Part shown: piece by piece, positions 17,080-25,848 of the stretch
Layout: each line of letters begins with the position of its first letter
Numbering within the stretch: the stretch's first letter is position 1
From: an uncultured Myxococcaceae bacterium
Lineage (GTDB): Bacteria > Myxococcota_A > Polyangia > Polyangiales > Ga0077539
NCBI GenBank assembly: GCA_945952225.1
Contig: CAMFHP010000055.1
Location: 1 to 50,680, forward strand
Reading direction: 5' to 3'
Length of the DNA: 50,680 nucleotides
Notes under the pieces: generated by a model
Told to the model about the DNA's origin: nothing
Database searches by the model: none
Seen by the model: the letters and a program-made list of their open reading frames with translations, nothing else
Position numbers and translations under genes: made by a program

Positions 17080-18903
17080 ATGAACCAGGACTCTTCGCGG
17101 CTTCTCCTGATCGTCGCGGTGATCGCGGCGATCGGGTACTTCCTCTACGGCCGCTACACCGACCACCCGACGCCCCGGCGTCCGCACGAGACCGCGCCCC
17201 TCACCGCGGGCCTCGGACCGTACCAGAACCTCCGCCTCACGACGGGCCCGCACGGCTTCGACGCGGTGGTCTCCACGCGCTCGGGCGCGCTCACCTCGGT
17301 GCGGCTCAACGAAGCGCAGTTCCGCTTCCGCAATCCGCGGCTGGTGCCCACGACGCGCGACGCCGATCCGCGCACGCCGAACCCCTCGCGGGGCCGTCCT
17401 GCACCCGACAGCGCGGGCCTCGGTGCGTTCATCGAGAAGCTCACCGCGGAGACGCCCGCCAACGCGAGCGAGCTGCGCCCCGACCCCGACCACCGCATCG
17501 AGCTCGTCTCGACGTGGGAGGAGTCTGCGCTGCCCCTCCGCACGATGCTGGTGGTGCGACGCGGCGAGCAGGTGGTGACCCCGTGGTGGTTCGACTACGA
17601 GGGCCGTCAGGTGTCGGACCGCGAGGTCGAGCTCACGTGGCACGGCAACGACGTCGACGTGGTGCGCACCATCCGGGCGCGCTCGGACTACGCCCTCACG
17701 GTGGTGACGCGGGTGACCAACCGCGGCCCCGCAGCGACCGTCGAGCACCGCCTCCCGCTCTTCCAGTGGACCGAGCGTGACGAGGAGACGGGCAGCATGT
17801 TCGGCCGCCGCCCGTGGCAGATCTCCGAGGGCGCGTGCCGTCACGGTGATGACCTCTTCCGCGAGGCCCGCGACCAGATGGAGAAGCGCTCGTACAACGA
17901 GGTCTTCCCGGGCCGCGCGCGCATGGTCGCGGTGAGCAACCTGTACTTCGCGCAGGGCCTCGTTCCGCAGGGCACCGCCGACGTGCGCTGCTCGGTCTAC
18001 GCGTGGAACCAGCCCAGCAACGACCACCCCATCGGATCGCTCTACTCGGGTGAGCTCTGGTGGACGCGCGGCGAGCTCGCGAACGGCGCCACGCGCACCT
18101 ACGAGGCCACGGCGTACTTCGGCCCCAAGGTCGACACGACCCTCGCCGCGACGGACCCCTCGCTCGTCGACACCATCAACCTTCGCTTCTTCTTCTGGCG
18201 CTTCGAGCTCTTCAACTTCGGCGTGCGCCAGATGATCCGGTTCCTGCGGTTCCTCCACGGGATCTCGGGCAACTGGGGCATCGCGATCGTGCTGCTCACG
18301 ATCTGCATCCGCATCCTTCTGCTGCCGCTCCTCATGCGCAGCATGAAGTCGATGGTGATGATGCAGAAGCTCAAGCCCGAGCTCGACGAGATCAACCGCA
18401 AGTTCGGCGACAACACCGAAGCGCGCGGCCTCGCCATGATGGAGCTCTACCGCAAGCACGGCATGAGCCCCTTCTCGCAGATGTCGGGCTGCCTCCCGCT
18501 GCTCGCGCAGCTCCCGATCTGGGCGGCGCTCTACTCGTCGCTCCAGACCTCGGTGGAGCTGTTCCACACGCCCTTCGCGCTCTGGTACATCGACCTCTCG
18601 GCGCCCGATCCCTTCTTCGCGCTGCCCCTCGTGCTGGGCTCGATGATGTTCCTGCAGCAGAAGCTCATGCCCCCGCAGGGCATGGACCCGACGCAGGCCA
18701 AGATGCTCACGTACTTCATGCCGGGCTTCATGACGGTGGTGTCGCTCTTCCTCCCGTCGGGCCTCGCGCTCTACATGCTCGTGAACACCACGCTCGGCAT
18801 CGCGCAGCAGTGGTACACGAAGCGCCACATGGACAGCGGCAACTCGGGCGGATCGGGCGGCATCGTGGTGAAGCCCCTCACCGAGACCGCGGGAGCGAAG
18901 TGA
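17080..18903 (+). CDS. yidC: Membrane protein insertase YidC
   Basis: 607 residues. Inserts and folds inner-membrane proteins, alone or with SecYEG. N-terminal transmembrane anchor (SRLLLIVAVIAAIGYFLYG), then a large periplasmic beta-sandwich domain (about residues 40-365) typical of Gram-negative YidC, then the conserved five-helix insertase core from about 370 to 590 (ISGNWGIAIVLLTICIRILL; LLAQLPIWAALYSSL; MTVVSLFLPSGLALYML). A Gly/Ser-rich cytoplasmic tail ends the protein. It starts three bases after the yidD stop. Confidence 0.97.
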   Translation: MNQDSSRLLLIVAVIAAIGYFLYGRYTDHPTPRRPHETAPLTAGLGPYQNLRLTTGPHGFDAVVSTRSGALTSVRLNEAQFRFRNPRLVPTTRDADPRTPNPSRGRPAPDSAGLGAFIEKLTAETPANASELRPDPDHRIELVSTWEESALPLRTMLVVRRGEQVVTPWWFDYEGRQVSDREVELTWHGNDVDVVRTIRARSDYALTVVTRVTNRGPAATVEHRLPLFQWTERDEETGSMFGRRPWQISEGACRHGDDLFREARDQMEKRSYNEVFPGRARMVAVSNLYFAQGLVPQGTADVRCSVYAWNQPSNDHPIGSLYSGELWWTRGELANGATRTYEATAYFGPKVDTTLAATDPSLVDTINLRFFFWRFELFNFGVRQMIRFLRFLHGISGNWGIAIVLLTICIRILLLPLLMRSMKSMVMMQKLKPELDEINRKFGDNTEARGLAMMELYRKHGMSPFSQMSGCLPLLAQLPIWAALYSSLQTSVELFHTPFALWYIDLSAPDPFFALPLVLGSMMFLQQKLMPPQGMDPTQAKMLTYFMPGFMTVVSLFLPSGLALYMLVNTTLGIAQQWYTKRHMDSGNSGGSGGIVVKPLTETAGAK

Positions 18904-18904
18904 C

Positions 18905-19423
18905 ATGACCGAGACCGACGCGCGACGCCCGCTCACCGACCCCGACGCCATCGCTGCGGTGTCGACCTTCCTCTCGACCACGCTGGCCGACATGGGCTTC
19001 GACTGCTCGGTGCACGTGCACGAGCAGGAGCGCGAGACCGTGTTCGAACTCATGGGCCCCGACGCGCAGGGCGTCGTGGGCAAGAAGGGCGCGACCCTCG
19101 ATGCGCTTCAGGTGCTCGCGTCGCGCGTGGCTTCGAAGCACCTCCAGGGCGACCGCGCCAACCTCGTGCTCGACGCCGCGGGGTGGCGCGAACAGCGCGA
19201 GCGCGCGCTCACCTCCATGGCCCAGAAGCTCGGGAAGCAGTGCGTGCAGCAGGGCAAGGTCATCGTGATGGACCCGCTGCCGCCCCGCGAGCGTCGGGTG
19301 ATCCACATGGCCCTCGCGCGCTTCGCCGGCGTGACCACGCAGAGCGAGGGCGAGGGCGAGGAGCGGCGCATTCGCATCATCCCCATGCCCGACCCCAACG
19401 TGCGCCCCGCGCGGGGCCGCTGA
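18905..19423 (+). CDS. khpB: RNA-binding protein KhpB (Jag), short form
   Basis: 172 residues. RNA-binding protein of the Jag/EloR/KhpB family with a type II KH domain (GKKGATLDALQVLASR, GKKG loop) and an R3H domain (PRERRVIHMALARF; Arg and His of RxxxH), ending in the typical TTQSEGEGEERRIRIIP region. The N-terminal Jag_N domain seen in many homologues is missing. In other bacteria KhpB affects cell division and elongation regulation. It begins one base after the yidC stop, so it is translationally linked. Confidence 0.93.
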   Translation: MTETDARRPLTDPDAIAAVSTFLSTTLADMGFDCSVHVHEQERETVFELMGPDAQGVVGKKGATLDALQVLASRVASKHLQGDRANLVLDAAGWREQRERALTSMAQKLGKQCVQQGKVIVMDPLPPRERRVIHMALARFAGVTTQSEGEGEERRIRIIPMPDPNVRPARGR

Positions 19424-19452
19424 ACCCCTCCGCCACGGGAAGTCTCCCCGCG

Positions 19453-20028
19453 GTGCCTCCCTCCCTCCTCGTCGTCGACAACTACGACTCGTTCACCTGG
19501 AACCTCGTGCAACTCCTCGGGGCCGTCGCCGGTCCCGACGCGCGCATCCGCGTGGTGCTCCACGATGAGCGCACCGTCGACGAACTCCTCACGCCCGACC
19601 TCACCCACGTCGTGATCTCACCGGGCCCGGGCCATCCCACCGCCGCGGGCGTGAGCAACGAGGTCATCGCGCGGTGCCCCGTGCCGCTCCTCGGCGTGTG
19701 CCTCGGGCACCAGTGCCTCGCCCACGTCTTCGGCGCCACGGTCGCCCGCGGATCCGAGCCCGTGCACGGCAAGCCCGCGCGGGTCTTTCATCACGGAAAC
19801 GGCTTGTTTCAAGGCCTCCCGTCGCCCCTCACCGCCGCGCGCTACCACTCGCTCGCCGTCGTGCGCGACACGCTCCCCGCGTGCCTCGACGTCGCGGCCG
19901 AGACCGACGACGGCGTGGTGATGGCCCTCGCGCACCGCACGCGACCGCTGTGGGGCGTGCAGTTTCACCCCGAGTCCGTGCTCACGACGCAGGGCGCCGC
20001 GCTCGTCGCGAACTTCCTCGCGATGTGA
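19453..20028 (+). CDS. pabA: Glutamine amidotransferase, anthranilate/aminodeoxychorismate synthase component II
   Basis: 191 residues. Class I glutamine amidotransferase that releases ammonia from glutamine for chorismate amination, giving anthranilate (tryptophan) or 4-amino-4-deoxychorismate (folate). Motifs: LVVDNYDSFTWNL at the N-terminus, SPGPGHP oxyanion region, nucleophile Cys83 in GVCLGHQ, and HPES with catalytic His and Glu near the end. Start is a GTG at 19453, 29 bases after khpB. TrpG and PabA cannot be separated by sequence alone, and no trp or pab partner is near. Placement after khpB is unusual. Confidence 0.9.
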   Translation: MPPSLLVVDNYDSFTWNLVQLLGAVAGPDARIRVVLHDERTVDELLTPDLTHVVISPGPGHPTAAGVSNEVIARCPVPLLGVCLGHQCLAHVFGATVARGSEPVHGKPARVFHHGNGLFQGLPSPLTAARYHSLAVVRDTLPACLDVAAETDDGVVMALAHRTRPLWGVQFHPESVLTTQGAALVANFLAM

Positions 20029-20040
20029 CCCGCGCGCGGG
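20029..20040. terminator. GC palindrome after pabA
   Basis: CCCGCGCGCGGG is a perfect 12-base palindrome directly behind the pabA stop, followed by AGTTTCGCGC. It could form the stem of a weak terminator closing the rpmH operon, but such palindromes are common at this GC content. Confidence 0.25.
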
Positions 20041-20078
20041 AGTTTCGCGCGTGCGCAGGCCGTGCGAGAGTCTCCGCG

Positions 20079-21272
20079 ATGAGGGCGCTCCGAGGGCTTC
20101 TGGCGACGTGCTTCGTGCTCTGCGTGACGGGCTGCGACCAGGGCGCGACGCCCGCTGCGAGCGACGCCACGCTCGACGCCACCGACGCCGCCGACGTGCG
20201 CGTGACCACCGATGCGCCCGACGACGACGACCGCATCGTGGTGCCCGACGATGTGCCCGCGGTGGGCGATCCGCTCGCCCTCGACGTGCGCCGCGCCGGG
20301 CCGTTTCACACGGGCCACCGCGTGCTCTCGATCACGTACACGCCGCGCGGGAGCAGCGGTCCGCGCACGCTGCCGCTCCACGTCTGGTACCCGACGCACG
20401 CCATCGCGGGACCGCACCCGACCTACGGGCGCTTCTTCGCCGACCCCGAGGCCATCGACGACGCGCCCCTCGCGCCGTCGGCCTACGCCGCGGGATACCC
20501 CGTGCACATCTACTCGCACGGCGACCGCGGCTTCGCGGGCACGAGCCACTTTCTGATGCGCTACTTCGCGTCGCACGGATGGGTCGTGGCCGCGCCCGAG
20601 CACGTGCTCAACACCCTCTTCGACACGCCCGACCCGCGCCCCTTCACGCTCTATCACCTCCGCGCGCAAGACGTCTCCGCGGCCCTCGACACGCTCGCCG
20701 CGCTGCCCGCCACCGACCCCCTCGCGGGCCGCCTCGTCACGCGACGCGCGTTGCTCTCGGGGCACTCGTTCGGCACGCACACCGTGTGGTCCGCCGCGGG
20801 CGCGACCTTCGACGCGGCCGCCGTCGCGCCGATGTGCACCGACCGCGTGCGCTGCAACAGCGCCGACGTCGAGGTGTTTCGCGCGGGCCTCGGCGACGCG
20901 CGCTTCGTCGCAGGCATCGCGATGGCCGGATCGATCAACCGAAGCCTCTTCGGCGCCGACGGACACCGCAGCGTGCGCATCCCGCTGCTCTCGATGAGCG
21001 GCACCGACGACCCCGTGGGCGCCGACGCGCAGTTCATGTCGACCCTGCCCGTCGACCTCACGTGGATCGACGTGCGCGGCGGGTGTCACCAGTACTTCGC
21101 CCTCGGCGGCTGCGAGAACATCCCCGACGCGCTTCAAGCCCCCATCGTGGGCGCGTGGTCGCTCGCGTTCGCGCGGCGCCACGTGCTCGACGACCGCGAC
21201 GCCACCGTGGCCGGCGTGCTCGATGGGAGCATCCCCCTCTCCGATCGCGTGACCCTTCACCGGAGGCCCTGA
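20079..21272 (+). CDS. Alpha/beta hydrolase lipoprotein
   Basis: 397 residues. The ATG at 20079 gives a lipoprotein signal MRALRGLLATCFVLCVTGC (lipid-modified Cys19), followed by an Asp/Ala/Thr-rich linker (SDATLDATDAADV). The mature domain resembles dienelactone hydrolase / platelet-activating-factor acetylhydrolase-like enzymes: HVWYPT, oxyanion region YSHGDRGFAGTSH, nucleophile elbow GHSFGTH, a later acidic candidate SMSGTDDPVGAD and His in GGCHQYF. Expected to be an exported esterase or acylhydrolase of unknown substrate. It precedes the DUF1592 gene by six bases and may be the first gene of that operon. Confidence 0.8.
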   Translation: MRALRGLLATCFVLCVTGCDQGATPAASDATLDATDAADVRVTTDAPDDDDRIVVPDDVPAVGDPLALDVRRAGPFHTGHRVLSITYTPRGSSGPRTLPLHVWYPTHAIAGPHPTYGRFFADPEAIDDAPLAPSAYAAGYPVHIYSHGDRGFAGTSHFLMRYFASHGWVVAAPEHVLNTLFDTPDPRPFTLYHLRAQDVSAALDTLAALPATDPLAGRLVTRRALLSGHSFGTHTVWSAAGATFDAAAVAPMCTDRVRCNSADVEVFRAGLGDARFVAGIAMAGSINRSLFGADGHRSVRIPLLSMSGTDDPVGADAQFMSTLPVDLTWIDVRGGCHQYFALGGCENIPDALQAPIVGAWSLAFARRHVLDDRDATVAGVLDGSIPLSDRVTLHRRP

Positions 21273-21278
21273 ACCACC

Positions 21279-22955
21279 GTGCGACGCATCGCTCCAGCGC
21301 TCCTCGCCAGCGCGCTCGCCCTCGGGTGCGAGACGCCCGCGCCGGCCACGACCCCCGACGCCGCCGCGCCCGTCGACGTCGCCGTGACCCCGCCCACGCC
21401 GTATGTGCCGCAGCCCGCGGCGCTCCGTCGGCTCACGCAATCGCAGTACGCCAACGCCGTGCACGACGCCCTCGGCGAGAGCGTGATCGTGCCCCGCGCG
21501 CTCGAACCCGACACGGTCATCGACGGCTCCGAGGCCCTCGGATCGTCGGCCGCGAGCCTCTCGCCCCGCGGCGTGGAGCAGTACCAGGACGCCGCCTACG
21601 CCATCGCCGAACAGGTGCTCCGCGACGCCGCGCGACGGGCCGCCGTGGTGCCCTGCACGCCCTCGGGCGTCGACGACATGGCCTGCGCGCAACGCTTCGT
21701 GCAGACCGTGGGACGCAAGCTCTGGCGACGCGCGCTCACCGCCGACGAGACCGCCACGCTCACGGCCCTCGCGCAGCGCGCGGCCACCACGCTCAACGAC
21801 CCGCTGCGGGGCTGGGAGTACGCCCTCGCGGCGATGCTCCAGGCGCCCGATTTCCTCTACCGCGCCGAGCTCGGAACGCCCGTCTCCATGGGCAGCGGAG
21901 AGCTTCGGTTCTCGGGCGGCGAGATGGCCTCGCGGCTGTCGTTCTTTCTCTGGGACAGCATCCCCGACGACGCGCTCCTCGACGCGGCCGCACGCGGTGA
22001 CCTCGACAACGACGCGGGCGTGGCGCGCGAGGTCGACCGCATGCTCGCATCGCCGAAGGCCCGCCGCGGGCTCCGCGCGTTCGTGACCGACTGGCTCAAG
22101 CTCGACGGGCTCGACGCGCTCAGCAAAGACGCCACGGTGTTTCCGAGCTTCTCGGCGGACTTCGGGGCCGCGGCGCGCGAAGAGGTGCTGCGCAACGCCG
22201 AGAGCTTCGCGTTCGACGACGCGCGCGACTTCCGCGATTTCTTCACGGCGCGCGAGACGTGGGTGAACCGCAGGCTCGCGGCGCTCTACGGCGTGCAGTT
22301 TCCGCTGCGCGAGGCCTCGGTGAACGAGTTCGCGCGCGTGACGCTCCCCACGGCCACGCCGCGGCGGGGCTTTCTCGGCAGCGCGGCCTTCCTCGCGCTC
22401 GAAGCGCACCCGGTCTCGACCTCGCCCACGCTGCGCGGGAAGTTCATCCGCGAGCAGCTCCTGTGCTTCACCGTGCCCGCGCCGCCGGTGAACGTGAACA
22501 CGGCGATTCCCGAGCCCTCGACCTCGCTGCGCACGCTTCGTCAGCGGCTCGAACAGCACATGACCGCGCGCTCGTGCCGGAGCTGTCACATCAGCCTCGA
22601 CCCCATCGGGCTGACCTTCGAACGCTTCGACGGCATCGGGCGCTACCGCAACACTGACAACGGCGCCGCGCTCGACCTCCGCGGCACCCTCGACGGCGCG
22701 ACCTACAACGACGAAGACGGCTTTCTCACGGCCCTCCACGATCACCCGCTGCTGCCCGAGTGCATCGTGAACAGGCTCTACCGCCACGCGTGGGCGCAGC
22801 GCGAGACGCGCGACCAGCGCGAGGAGATCGTGCGGCTCCGCGACGCGTTCGCGGCCGACGGATACCGGCTCCGCGGGCTGCTGCGGGCCATCGCCACGGG
22901 GGCCGCGTTCCGACGTGCGAGCGCGGCGGTCGACGGAGACGGAGGTGCGCCATGA
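21279..22955 (+). CDS. DUF1592/DUF1588-family exported protein with CxxCH
   Basis: 558 residues, GTG start with GGAGG upstream (21262-21266). N-terminal lipoprotein signal (RRIAPALLASALALGC). The domain order found in planctomycete and myxobacterial proteins of this class is visible: PSD3/DUF1587-like start (LRRLTQSQYANAVHDALGE), DUF1595 (FVQTVGRKLWRRALTADE), DUF1592 (PDFLYRAEL; ASRLSFFLWDSIPDDALLDA; WLKLDGLD), DUF1588 (RRGFLGSAAFLALEAHPVST; CRSCHISLDPIGLTFERFDG) and DUF1585 at the end. CRSCH is a possible c-type heme site. The molecular role of the class is not known. ATGA overlap with the DUF1552 gene. Confidence 0.9.
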   Translation: MRRIAPALLASALALGCETPAPATTPDAAAPVDVAVTPPTPYVPQPAALRRLTQSQYANAVHDALGESVIVPRALEPDTVIDGSEALGSSAASLSPRGVEQYQDAAYAIAEQVLRDAARRAAVVPCTPSGVDDMACAQRFVQTVGRKLWRRALTADETATLTALAQRAATTLNDPLRGWEYALAAMLQAPDFLYRAELGTPVSMGSGELRFSGGEMASRLSFFLWDSIPDDALLDAAARGDLDNDAGVAREVDRMLASPKARRGLRAFVTDWLKLDGLDALSKDATVFPSFSADFGAAAREEVLRNAESFAFDDARDFRDFFTARETWVNRRLAALYGVQFPLREASVNEFARVTLPTATPRRGFLGSAAFLALEAHPVSTSPTLRGKFIREQLLCFTVPAPPVNVNTAIPEPSTSLRTLRQRLEQHMTARSCRSCHISLDPIGLTFERFDGIGRYRNTDNGAALDLRGTLDGATYNDEDGFLTALHDHPLLPECIVNRLYRHAWAQRETRDQREEIVRLRDAFAADGYRLRGLLRAIATGAAFRRASAAVDGDGGAP

Positions 22956-24259
22956 AGGCGCTCGATCGCAGGACGCTCCTTCGCGGAGTGCTCGGTGGCG
23001 CGGCGGTGTCGATCGCGCTGCCGCCCCTCGAAGCGATGATGAACGGCAACGGCACGGCGTGGGCCGGCGGCGAGGCCTTTCCGAAGCGCTTCGGCGTGTA
23101 CTTCTGGGGCAACGGCGTGCTGCCCGACCGATGGAACCCCACGGGCGAAGGCACCACCTGGACGCCGTCGCCCATTCTCATGCCCCTCGCGTCGCTGCGC
23201 GATCGGCTCACGGTGGTCTCGGGCACGCGCGTCGCGACGCTCAACACCGTGCCCCACGGATCGGGTCCCGCGGGGCTCCTCTCGGGCGACAACGAGGTCA
23301 ACGGATCGTTCACGCGCCCCTCGCTCGACCAGCTCGTCGCGTCGGCGGTGGGGAGCGAGACGCGCTTCCGCTCGCTCGAAACGGGCGTGCAGCGAAGCGA
23401 CGGGAGCTACTCGTACGCGGGACCGCAGCAGCGCAACCCCATCGAGAGCGACCCGCGGGCCCTCTTCAACCGCCTCTTCGGCGAGGGCTTTCGCGCGCCC
23501 GGCGAGACCTCGACCCCCGATCCGCGCCTCGCCCTTCGCCGCAGCGTGCTCGACGCCGTCACCGGACAGGGAACGTCACTGCGCCAACGGCTCGGCGCCA
23601 ACGACCGCCGCCGCCTCGAAGAGCACCTCGACGGCGTGCGCGCGATCGAGCGTCAGCTCCAGCGCCTCGAAGAGAACCCCCCGAGCCTCGCGGCGTGTCG
23701 CAGGCCCGATGCGCCGCCCGCGGAGATCCCCGACGTGCTCGGTCGCCCCGACATGCGGGCCCGCGCGCAGGCCATGGCGAACCTCCTCGCGATGGCCCTC
23801 GCGTGCGACCTCACGCGGGTGTTCTTTCACATGTACTCGCAGCCGGTGAACAACACGCTCTTCGCGAACGCGCCCGCGGGGCACCACCAGCTCACGCACG
23901 ACGAGCCCGGCGCGCAGCCGCAGGTGTTCGCGATCCTGCAGCTCATCATGGGCGACCTCGCGCTCTTTCTCGAAGCCCTGCGCGCGGTGCCCGAGGGCGA
24001 CGGAACGCTCCTCGATCACACGCTCGTGCTGTGTACGAGCGACTGCTCCTTCGGCCGCACGCACGCGCTCGACGAGTACCCCATCGTGCTCGCGGGCGGT
24101 CGCTCCATGGGCCTGCGCGGCAACACCCATCTCCGCGCGCGCGGCGAGAACGCGAGCAAGGTCTCGTACTCGATCCTCCAGATGATGGGCGTGCGCGCGG
24201 CGGACTTCGGCGTCGGCGCGGGACGCGTCACCGAGGGCCTCGGAGGGCTTCTCACATGA
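22952..24259 (+). CDS. DUF1552 family exported protein
   Basis: 435 residues. Begins LDRRTLLRGVLGGAAVS, a twin-arginine-type export signal with Arg6-Arg7, suggesting that it folds in the cytoplasm, perhaps with a cofactor. The body has the DUF1552 pattern: RFGVYFWGNGVLPDRWNP, TVVSGTRV, GDNEVNGSFTRPSLDQ, FFHMYSQPVNN, HHQLTHDE and CTSDCSFGRTHALDEYP, with conserved His and Cys residues that could bind metal. DUF1552 and DUF1592 genes are commonly paired, which suggests a shared complex or pathway. Coupled by ATGA overlaps to both neighbours. Confidence 0.9.
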   Translation: MKALDRRTLLRGVLGGAAVSIALPPLEAMMNGNGTAWAGGEAFPKRFGVYFWGNGVLPDRWNPTGEGTTWTPSPILMPLASLRDRLTVVSGTRVATLNTVPHGSGPAGLLSGDNEVNGSFTRPSLDQLVASAVGSETRFRSLETGVQRSDGSYSYAGPQQRNPIESDPRALFNRLFGEGFRAPGETSTPDPRLALRRSVLDAVTGQGTSLRQRLGANDRRRLEEHLDGVRAIERQLQRLEENPPSLAACRRPDAPPAEIPDVLGRPDMRARAQAMANLLAMALACDLTRVFFHMYSQPVNNTLFANAPAGHHQLTHDEPGAQPQVFAILQLIMGDLALFLEALRAVPEGDGTLLDHTLVLCTSDCSFGRTHALDEYPIVLAGGRSMGLRGNTHLRARGENASKVSYSILQMMGVRAADFGVGAGRVTEGLGGLLT

Positions 24260-25131
24260 GCCTTCGCACGCTCCTCCTCGCCGCGCTCGCGTGCGCGGCC
24301 TGCGCCGACGAGAGCGCCGCGCCGGTGGTCACCGCCGACGCGGGCCCGGTGCTCCGCTGCGACGTTTCGAAGCCTCCGACGATGGTGTTCTCGCGCTTCG
24401 CCTTCGCGCGCCTCGACACCATGCGCGCGGGCGTGGCCGACGGCTTCGACCTCGACGACCACGACTCGTACACGGGCGACTCCGTGGGATGCCGTCGGCC
24501 CGACTACACCGCCCCCGACGGGCGCGCGGGCATCGACAACCAGCTCGCGGTGCTCATTCCCGTGGTCGACAGCATGACGGGCGGCGCGCTCGACGGGGCC
24601 ATCCAGGGCGCGATCAACAACGGCCAGCTCCTCGTGGCGTTCACCGTCGAAGACGTGCAGAGCCGCTGCGACGACCCCGACGTGACCCTCGTGGTGCGCC
24701 GCGCGTCGGGCATGCCCTTCGTGGGCGCCGACATGCGCCTCGACCCGGGCCAGACCTTCGACGTCGTGCGCGACGCGCCCGTCACCCGCGTGCACGGACG
24801 CATCGTCGGCGGCGTGCTCACCACCGACCCGGTGGACCTTCCGCTCCCCGTCGAGGTGCTCACCGCGCGCTTCACGCTGAACCTCTACGGCGCGCGCATC
24901 CGCATGCGCTTCGACGACAACGGCGGCGGCGAGGGCGTCATCGGCGGCGGCATCTCGATCGCGGAGTTCACCGAGGTCGTCTCGACCTTCAAGATCCCCA
25001 CGAGCCTGCGCGACGCGGTGGGCAGCACGATGCGCCTCGTGGCCGACCTCACGCCCGACGCCGACGGCCGTTGTCAGCGCCTCAGCGCCGCCGTCGCGAT
25101 CACCCTGCGACCGGCCTTTCTCAACCCCTGA
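24256..25131 (+). CDS. Lipoprotein of unknown function in the DUF1592/1552 operon
   Basis: 291 residues. Short lipoprotein signal MSLRTLLLAALACAAC (lipid-modified Cys16). The mature part is beta-rich with a regular hydrophobic/Gly pattern (MVFSRFAFARLD; DGAIQGAINNGQLLVAFTV; ARFTLNLYGARIRMRF; GGGEGVIGGGISIAEF) and conserved-looking cysteines at CDVS, CRRP, CDDP and CQRL that may form disulfides. No family is recognised. It is the last gene of the coupled set, overlapping the DUF1552 stop by four bases, so it probably acts with those two proteins. Confidence 0.78.
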   Translation: MSLRTLLLAALACAACADESAAPVVTADAGPVLRCDVSKPPTMVFSRFAFARLDTMRAGVADGFDLDDHDSYTGDSVGCRRPDYTAPDGRAGIDNQLAVLIPVVDSMTGGALDGAIQGAINNGQLLVAFTVEDVQSRCDDPDVTLVVRRASGMPFVGADMRLDPGQTFDVVRDAPVTRVHGRIVGGVLTTDPVDLPLPVEVLTARFTLNLYGARIRMRFDDNGGGEGVIGGGISIAEFTEVVSTFKIPTSLRDAVGSTMRLVADLTPDADGRCQRLSAAVAITLRPAFLNP

Positions 25132-25241
25132 CGCGGTTCTTCAAGACCCCTGTGCAGCGCGCGCGATGCGGGTCTCACCGCACTTGCGCGACGCGCGCGG
25201 GCTGAACGATACAAGCGCGGTTTCGCCTTCGCTCACGCGCC

Positions 25242-25820
25242 ATGTCGACGAAGCTCAAGCTCGCCCTCTCCGTGCTCGGATACCTCTGCGTGTGCGGCCT
25301 CACGCTCGCGCGGAGCCGACCCGTCGTGACCGCGCGCCAGGCCCTCGCGGTGGCGCCCGTGGCGACCGCGTGCGCGCCGTGTCCGCGCTGTGCGAGCGCC
25401 ACGCCCGCGGCGGTGTTCGAAGCGCGCCCGTCGCGTGCGGTGGAGGACGGACCGCCGTCGCTCCAGCGAGCGTTCGAGGCGGCGGTGGGACGCGGTGACT
25501 TCGTGTTCGCGCGCGATGCTTCGAAGCTCACGCCCGAGAACAACGCGCGGCTCGATGCGATCGCGCAGTGGCTCGGCGCGCATCCGCGTGCGGCGCTCGC
25601 GATCGAGGGGCACATGGGCGACTACCCCGTCGCGTCGGTGAACCGGGATGTGAGCGCGCATCGGGCCGCCGCGGTGGCGCGAGGGCTGCGCGTGCGGGGC
25701 ATCGCGTGGCGACAGCTTCGGGTGTACGGCATGGGCCCGGAGGGCAACCGCGTGGCGCGCACCGACGACGACCGCGCGTTCAACCGACGGGTCGAGATGC
25801 GCGTGGTGGAGGTGCCGTGA
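25242..25820 (+). CDS. OmpA-like domain protein
   Basis: 192 residues. N-terminal signal/anchor (KLKLALSVLGYLCVCGLTLA), a Cys/Ala-rich linker (ATACAPCPRCASAT), then an OmpA_C-like peptidoglycan-binding domain: DFVFARDASKLTPENNARLD, LAIEGHMGDYP, SAHRAAAVARGLRVRG, LRVYGMGPEGN and a final DRAFNRRVEMRVVE. The consensus NRRVE close to the end supports the assignment. The usual Asp of the diaminopimelate-binding site may be shifted. It should tether the envelope to peptidoglycan. GATACA lies 28 bases before the start, with TTGCGC 18 bases further up. Confidence 0.82.
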   Translation: MSTKLKLALSVLGYLCVCGLTLARSRPVVTARQALAVAPVATACAPCPRCASATPAAVFEARPSRAVEDGPPSLQRAFEAAVGRGDFVFARDASKLTPENNARLDAIAQWLGAHPRAALAIEGHMGDYPVASVNRDVSAHRAAAVARGLRVRGIAWRQLRVYGMGPEGNRVARTDDDRAFNRRVEMRVVEVP

Positions 25821-25848
25821 GGACCGCAACGGAGAGGGAGACACGGCC

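Noticed and set aside
25167-25182. Hairpin TGCGG-GTCTCA-CCGCA after the unknown lipoprotein as a terminator.
   Set aside because: Only 5 bp and no T-run; hairpins like this are frequent in such GC-rich DNA.
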